A stretch of DNA of 9,463 nt from Anaerolineaceae bacterium UBA5311 (GTDB lineage Bacteria > Chloroflexota > Anaerolineae > Anaerolineales > Anaerolineaceae). The stretch covers positions 1 through 9,463 of the forward strand of contig DHRN01000061.1 in assembly GCA_002411175.1 (NCBI GenBank). The letters are read 5' to 3'. Of this stretch, positions 5,933 through 9,463 are shown piece after piece (position 1 is the first letter of the stretch; each line of letters begins with the position of its first letter). Below the pieces are notes generated by a model. The model did no database searches, was not told the origin of the DNA, and saw nothing but the letters and a program-made list of their open reading frames with translations. The translations under genes and the position numbers were made by a program.

Positions 5933-5989
5933 CGCATATTTTTTCCGCGCGGTTGGAAATATCTTGTCAAAGCCGCATATTGGTTTTGC

Positions 5990-6058
5990 AGGGCGAGATG
6001 CTTGTACCGGCGAAGCCATCGTAAGCAACGTGGCACCGCCCCTTCCGTCGGTCCGTCT
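5990..6058 (+). repeat. Dispersed repeat copy D: M1 plus degenerate M2
   Basis: M1 at 5990-6010 matches the copy C module at 18 of 21 and the copy B module at 17 of 21. The M2-like part at 6008-6058 aligns with 1-57, sharing CGGCGAAGCCATC at the start, AACGTGGC in the middle and TCCGTCT at the end, but is more diverged and lacks about five bases. It runs in inverted orientation to the M1 of copy B and stops just before the fhs terminator. Confidence 0.55.
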
Positions 6059-6061
6059 CAC

Positions 6062-6097
6062 AATAAAAAAACCGACCTCCTGTTTTGGCGGTCGGTT
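6062..6097 (-). terminator. Rho-independent terminator of the lipoprotein-fhs operon
   Basis: Read on the minus strand, AACCGACC (6097-6090) pairs perfectly with GGTCGGTT (6077-6070) around a 12-base loop and runs straight into a T-tract (TTTTTTTATT, down to 6062). It begins 17 bases after the fhs stop. This is the only textbook intrinsic terminator I see in the window. Confidence 0.88.
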
Positions 6098-6114
6098 CGG
6101 ATCAACAAAACAGA

Positions 6115-8034
6115 CTAATTCAGTCCCAATATCTTTCCCGTCTCGAAATCGATATCAATATCGTAATACCCCGGACGGGTGGGCAGACCAGGCATGGTGC
6201 TCATCTCCCCCAGCAGCGGATAAACAAACCCTGCCCCAACCGAGGCGCTTACGTCTCGGATTGGAACCCTGAAGCCTTTGGGCACGCCCTTCAATTCAGG
6301 GTCGTGACTGATCGAAAGATGCGTTTTCGCCATACAAATTGGCAGGTTGCCATAACCCAGCTGTTCATATCTTTCCAGCCGTTTTTCCGCGATCGGGCTG
6401 TAATCAACACCATCGGCACCATAAATTTCACAAGCGATCGTCTCGATCTTATCCTTGAGCGACATCTCCAGCGGGTAGAGGAAACGAAAATCCGAAGGCA
6501 ATTCAGAAGCCTTCACCACTGCTTCAGCCAACGCGACCGCTCCTGCGCCGCCCTGGCTGAAGTGGTCAGCCACTACGGCGTCCTCGATCCCAGGGTGATT
6601 AAGAGCAATTTGCCGCACCAGCTCCAGCTCCGCGTCCGAATCGGTCGGGAAGCGGTTGACCGCTACCACCACGGGGATTCCAAATTTTTGAGCGATACTG
6701 GCATGCGCGAGCATGTTATCAGCACCTTTTTCGACCAAATCGAGGTTTTCATTGACATATTCAGGTGCCAGCGGAGCTCCAGCAGTCACTTTCGGACCAC
6801 CGCCATGCATCTTTAGCGCTCTGACAGTCACAACCAGTACGACCACGTCAGGCAGATTGCCTGAATAACGGCACTTGATATCGAAAAATTTCTCCATGCC
6901 CATATCAGCACCGAAACCGCTCTCGGTAATAACAAAGTCTGCCAGTTTCAGGGCGATTTTGTCAGCCATGATCGAGCTGTTGCCATGAGCGATATTCGCA
7001 AACGGACCGGCATGCACAAAAACAGGCGTGCCCTCCAGCGTCTGCATCAGGTTGGGTTTAATCGTGTCTTTCATCAATACAGTCAGCGCGCCAGCGATCC
7101 CAAGATCATCTGCGGTGACCGGGTCGCCTGCCCGGCTCTGCCCGATCACGATTTTTGCGATGCGTTCGCGCATATCCTCGAGGCTGGTTGCCAACGCCAA
7201 AATTGCCATCAGCTCTGACGCTACGCTGATGTAATAGTTTGTATGTAGTTCAAAGCCCTTCTCCTGCGGACCCTGCCCAACTGTGATGCCGCGCAGCATC
7301 CGATCGTTCACGTCCACGCAACGTTTCCAGGTAACGGTATCGGGGTCGATATCCAGGCGGGCAAATTTTGCTTTTTGTTCATCAGTTAACAAGTCTGGGT
7401 CGGTCTCCATAATGCCCAGTTTTGCCAGTCTGCCCATCATGCCGCGGGCAAAGTGGCGTTTGCCTATTTTATCCCGGGGGCAAAGTCGGTTGAACAAAGC
7501 CGTATCGCTCTGGGTTGATTCGTGAAACATGCGCGTGTCGACCGCGGCAGCCAACAGGTTGTTCGCCGCGGTGATGGCGTGGATATCCCCGGTCAGATGC
7601 AGGTTAAAATCTTCCATCGGGATGACCTGCGAATAGCCGCCGCCAGCAGCGCCGCCCTTGATGCCAAAGGTAGGTCCTTGTGATGGTTGTCGGATGCAGG
7701 TGATTACAGTGCGCCCCAAATGCGCGCCCATCGCCTGGCTCAAACCAACGGTCGTGGTGGTTTTTCCTTCTCCGAGTGGAGTAGGCGTGATCGCGGTCAC
7801 GTCGATATATTTACCATCGGGGGCGTCAGCCAGGCGCTCCAGCACTTCGAGCTTGACTTTAGCCTTATAATCGCCATACAATTCCAGCTCTTCAGGCAGC
7901 AGCCCCATTTCTTCAGCTATCTGCCGGATAGGTTTAAGCGTTGCCTCCTGCGCGATCTCAATATCTGCAGGGACGGGGGATTTTAGTTCAATCGGTGTGG
8001 GTATAAACTTGCGTAAACCCGGAGTGAGTTTCAT
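6115..8034 (-). CDS. fhs: Formate-tetrahydrofolate ligase, long MTHFD1-like form
   Basis: Fhs joins formate to tetrahydrofolate using ATP, giving 10-formyl-THF for purine synthesis, the one-carbon pool and, in some anaerobes, the methyl branch of the Wood-Ljungdahl pathway. At 639 residues it is longer than the usual bacterial enzyme of about 555-560. The ATP P-loop is TPLGEGKTTTT (85-95). Signature 1, GIKGGAAGGGY, is at 124-134. Signature 2, VVTVRALKMHGG, is at 401-412 with Val402 where the family usually has Ala. The segments FARLDIDPDTVTW, TLEGTPVFVHAGPFANIAHG and MSTMPGLPTRP closely resemble the synthetase domain of eukaryotic MTHFD1 as I recall it, with the extra length spread over insertions and both ends. 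All expected motifs are intact. The start at 8034 is preceded by AGGAGA (8050-8045), 10 bases away and 17 bp after the lipoprotein stop, so the two genes form an operon. Confidence 0.96.
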   Translation of the reverse strand: MKLTPGLRKFIPTPIELKSPVPADIEIAQEATLKPIRQIAEEMGLLPEELELYGDYKAKVKLEVLERLADAPDGKYIDVTAITPTPLGEGKTTTTVGLSQAMGAHLGRTVITCIRQPSQGPTFGIKGGAAGGGYSQVIPMEDFNLHLTGDIHAITAANNLLAAAVDTRMFHESTQSDTALFNRLCPRDKIGKRHFARGMMGRLAKLGIMETDPDLLTDEQKAKFARLDIDPDTVTWKRCVDVNDRMLRGITVGQGPQEKGFELHTNYYISVASELMAILALATSLEDMRERIAKIVIGQSRAGDPVTADDLGIAGALTVLMKDTIKPNLMQTLEGTPVFVHAGPFANIAHGNSSIMADKIALKLADFVITESGFGADMGMEKFFDIKCRYSGNLPDVVVLVVTVRALKMHGGGPKVTAGAPLAPEYVNENLDLVEKGADNMLAHASIAQKFGIPVVVAVNRFPTDSDAELELVRQIALNHPGIEDAVVADHFSQGGAGAVALAEAVVKASELPSDFRFLYPLEMSLKDKIETIACEIYGADGVDYSPIAEKRLERYEQLGYGNLPICMAKTHLSISHDPELKGVPKGFRVPIRDVSASVGAGFVYPLLGEMSTMPGLPTRPGYYDIDIDFETGKILGLN

Positions 8035-8044
8035 AAAATAATAT

Positions 8045-8050
8045 TCTCCT
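8045..8050 (-). promoter_or_regulatory. Ribosome binding site of fhs
   Basis: AGGAGA on the minus strand lies 10 bases before the fhs ATG and starts one base after the lipoprotein stop codon (8054-8052). No -10 box lies in the 17-bp gap, so fhs expression probably depends on the promoter before the lipoprotein gene or on one inside it. Confidence 0.65.
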
Positions 8051-8051
8051 G

Positions 8052-9419
8052 TTATTGTCCAAATTCAACACCAAAGGGCAGGCTGGCAAACGCTGTGATG
8101 GTCAGATCATCAATGCTGCCCAGGTATGCCACCGGGACTGTGATATTCAGCGAGCTGCCCGAATGGATAGCTTGTGTTGTTTGATAACCACCGCCCACGA
8201 TCCTGCCGTTCGGGTTGCGCAAAACTACGTAAACCCGGCTTTGGCTAACCTCGGCATTCAGATTGTTGATCACGCTGACACTTACATGGTTATCATCTGC
8301 GAAAGCCGCCTGGGATGTCTCGAGCGGGTTGTAATTGATCGGGAACTCGCCAAATTCGCCAGGCACGATCACCAAATCAACCGTCTGCCCCACGCATTCT
8401 TCCGGCAATTGCAGCGGTGCGGGAGCATAGACGACATTTTCATCAGCCCAGATTACATCATAATAACCATTTGTCGCCTGGCAGACACGATTGTCCGCGT
8501 CAGAAACGGTGAGGATGTAAAAAGTCTCGATCAGCATCTGGTCGGTCTGATTTTCGAGCAAAGCTCCTCCAGCCAGCTGGTTGTATTGATCGATAACGAA
8601 ATTCCATTCGACCTTTTTGATCGAATCCCACCAGGTCCCCCCTTCAAGTGAGGCGGAATAGCTGGTAATCCATGGATGCACATCCACATGGTCGACAACT
8701 TCGCCGCGCCGGGAGTTAACGCGGATGTTGAACCCAACCTGGTCTTTCTCGGGAACAAAATCAAAATTCGCCTGCCCACCGCCAACTATTTGCCCCTTGT
8801 CGTTGTAGGCAATCGCGTTTAGCTTCACCTGCGTGTAGGTGTAACCATCAGCGTTACTCAGCCAACCGGTTACGGAATAATCGTTCCCAATGCGAAACGC
8901 GGAAGTGTTTTGAATGGTCAGCGGTTGGGTATACTTGAGCCCCCGATCGATGAGACCGTCGACTACGCGCACTTCAACTGAAGCGATTTCAAGCCCGCTG
9001 TTCAGCTCGAATTCCTGCACCAGTCCGGTTGTTTCCAGGGGGAACAGGTAGCGGAAAGAAGTTCGCTGCTGGGCAATTCGGTTGCCCTGGGCGTCGAGCG
9101 CCTGGATATCGAGATGCACGTCGCGCAGAATGGCATCGCTGAGCGTGTTGAACAACTTCGCCATAATCAACACTTCCGTATCCTCCTGCAGGTATTCCAG
9201 CTCGGTGATGCGAATCGGGTTGGGGTTGGTCAGGTTTGGCGTTGGGGTAGGGTTCAACGGGACGAGCGGGTCCTGTGTGATCATCGCGGTCGGCGGGAAA
9301 AACGGCGCCGGCGTCGCGGTTGGGTCAGCCAGCCCGCCATCGTCAACCAGGCAAGCTGACAAAAGCAGCGTAAGCGCCATCAAAACCAGGGAGATGATCG
9401 ATCGGGATGTTCGTTTCAT
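8052..9419 (-). CDS. Lipoprotein with about four beta-sandwich-like repeats
   Basis: A 455-residue predicted lipoprotein of unknown function. Residues 1-23 form a lipoprotein signal ending in the lipobox LSAC, with Cys23 the lipidated residue. A Pro/Thr/Asn-rich linker (about 32-68) follows. The rest looks like four similar beta-rich units of about 85-95 residues (about 69-155, 170-260, 268-360 and 366-455). Units 2 and 4 share the turn GxIVGGG (209-214 and 406-411) followed by an extended strand, and unit 1 has NRIAQQ at the same place. This resembles FxLYD-type or other Ig-like secreted domains, but I cannot fix the family. Unit 3 has two cysteines (313 and 342) that could form a disulfide. 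I chose the ATG at 9419 because it starts a proper signal sequence (MKRTSRS); in-frame ATGs at 9431 and 9455 overlap or precede the promoter. It lies 17 bp upstream of fhs in the same operon. Confidence 0.8.
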   Translation of the reverse strand: MKRTSRSIISLVLMALTLLLSACLVDDGGLADPTATPAPFFPPTAMITQDPLVPLNPTPTPNLTNPNPIRITELEYLQEDTEVLIMAKLFNTLSDAILRDVHLDIQALDAQGNRIAQQRTSFRYLFPLETTGLVQEFELNSGLEIASVEVRVVDGLIDRGLKYTQPLTIQNTSAFRIGNDYSVTGWLSNADGYTYTQVKLNAIAYNDKGQIVGGGQANFDFVPEKDQVGFNIRVNSRRGEVVDHVDVHPWITSYSASLEGGTWWDSIKKVEWNFVIDQYNQLAGGALLENQTDQMLIETFYILTVSDADNRVCQATNGYYDVIWADENVVYAPAPLQLPEECVGQTVDLVIVPGEFGEFPINYNPLETSQAAFADDNHVSVSVINNLNAEVSQSRVYVVLRNPNGRIVGGGYQTTQAIHSGSSLNITVPVAYLGSIDDLTITAFASLPFGVEFGQ

Positions 9420-9429
9420 AATAAAATCC

Positions 9430-9440
9430 ATTATATTATA
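9430..9440 (-). promoter_or_regulatory. Overlapping -10 boxes TATAATATAAT of the lipoprotein-fhs operon
   Basis: Two TATAAT boxes share one base on the minus strand (9440-9435 and 9435-9430). They lie 15 and 10 bases before the ATG at 9419, giving leaders of about 9 or 4 bases. No Shine-Dalgarno sequence fits between. The -35 region falls at the very edge of the window and shows no match. Confidence 0.55.
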
Positions 9441-9463
9441 AACGCTTCGCCGCATGTCGGAGA

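Larger units (their letters stand above)
5762..6114. other. Repeat-filled gap between convergent M3 and fhs genes
   Basis: The gap holds repeat copy B (5846-5932), repeat copy D (5990-6058) and the fhs terminator (6062-6097). The first 84 bp contain only the 10-bp palindrome CGGAATTCCG (5774-5783), which lacks a loop and a T-run and so is not a convincing terminator for the M3 gene. No gene is present; the short open frames on the minus strand lie inside repeat sequence. Confidence 0.65.

Noticed and set aside
5906..5944. M3 hairpin plus a T-run as a terminator for the M3 peptidase gene
   Set aside because: The T-run (5939-5944) is about 11 bases after the stem ends, too far for an intrinsic terminator, and the hairpin is a member of a repeat family.
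6085..6816. 243-codon plus-strand open frame
   Set aside because: It is antisense to fhs and crosses the fhs terminator. The Fhs protein on the other strand is intact and clearly recognisable, and the frame's composition looks like a complement shadow.
8055..8651. 198-codon plus-strand open frame
   Set aside because: It is antisense to the lipoprotein gene, whose signal peptide, lipobox and repeats support the minus strand.
1..9463. Genomic island, prophage or defence system
   Set aside because: No integrase, transposase, phage, toxin-antitoxin or nuclease gene is visible, all larger genes are housekeeping-like and intact, and I see no tRNA gene or direct-repeat pair that would mark an insertion.

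Overview
The window looks like chromosomal DNA of a moderate-GC bacterium. My best guess is Chloroflexota, class Anaerolineae. The grounds are the Thr/Pro linkers behind a signal peptide, lipobox or membrane anchor, the gene content, the hairpin-rich repeats between genes, and gene starts that sit almost directly under TATAAT boxes. This is inference from style, because the window holds no rRNA or other marker gene. I see no tRNA, rRNA, CRISPR array, transposase, integrase or phage gene.

Layout. Positions 1-403 are intergenic and repeat-rich. The plus strand then carries a small LysM protein with a signal peptide and a C-terminal membrane anchor (404-931). Next comes a probable operon: a LOG-family nucleotide phosphoribohydrolase (1015-1605), a HAD pyrimidine-nucleotidase-like phosphatase that overlaps it by ATGA (1602-2246), and a membrane-anchored S41 C-terminal processing protease (2291-3565). 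A second repeat-rich gap (3566-3955) holds a hairpin element, a 7-bp tandem repeat and a composite repeat. An M3-family oligoendopeptidase follows (3956-5761). A third repeat-rich gap separates it from a convergent minus-strand operon. That operon, read from the right edge, encodes a lipoprotein with about four beta-sandwich-like repeats (9419-8052) and a long, eukaryote-like formate-tetrahydrofolate ligase (8034-6115), and ends in a clear rho-independent terminator (6097-6062).

How the genes work together. LOG and HAD both act on nucleoside monophosphates, so the overlapping pair fits nucleotide salvage or clean-up. The S41 protease, the LysM protein and the lipoprotein act at the cell envelope. 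The M3 peptidase would trim peptides in the cytoplasm. Fhs feeds formate into the folate one-carbon pool. These are mostly housekeeping functions, and I find no convincing new defence, secretion or mobile system.

The most unusual content is non-coding. A modular family of hairpin-forming repeats occupies all three long gaps, in both orientations, and one copy (3740-3836) carries all three modules side by side. Other points worth a second look are the short-leader or leaderless promoter pattern, the substituted motifs of the LOG protein and the MTHFD1-like form of Fhs.
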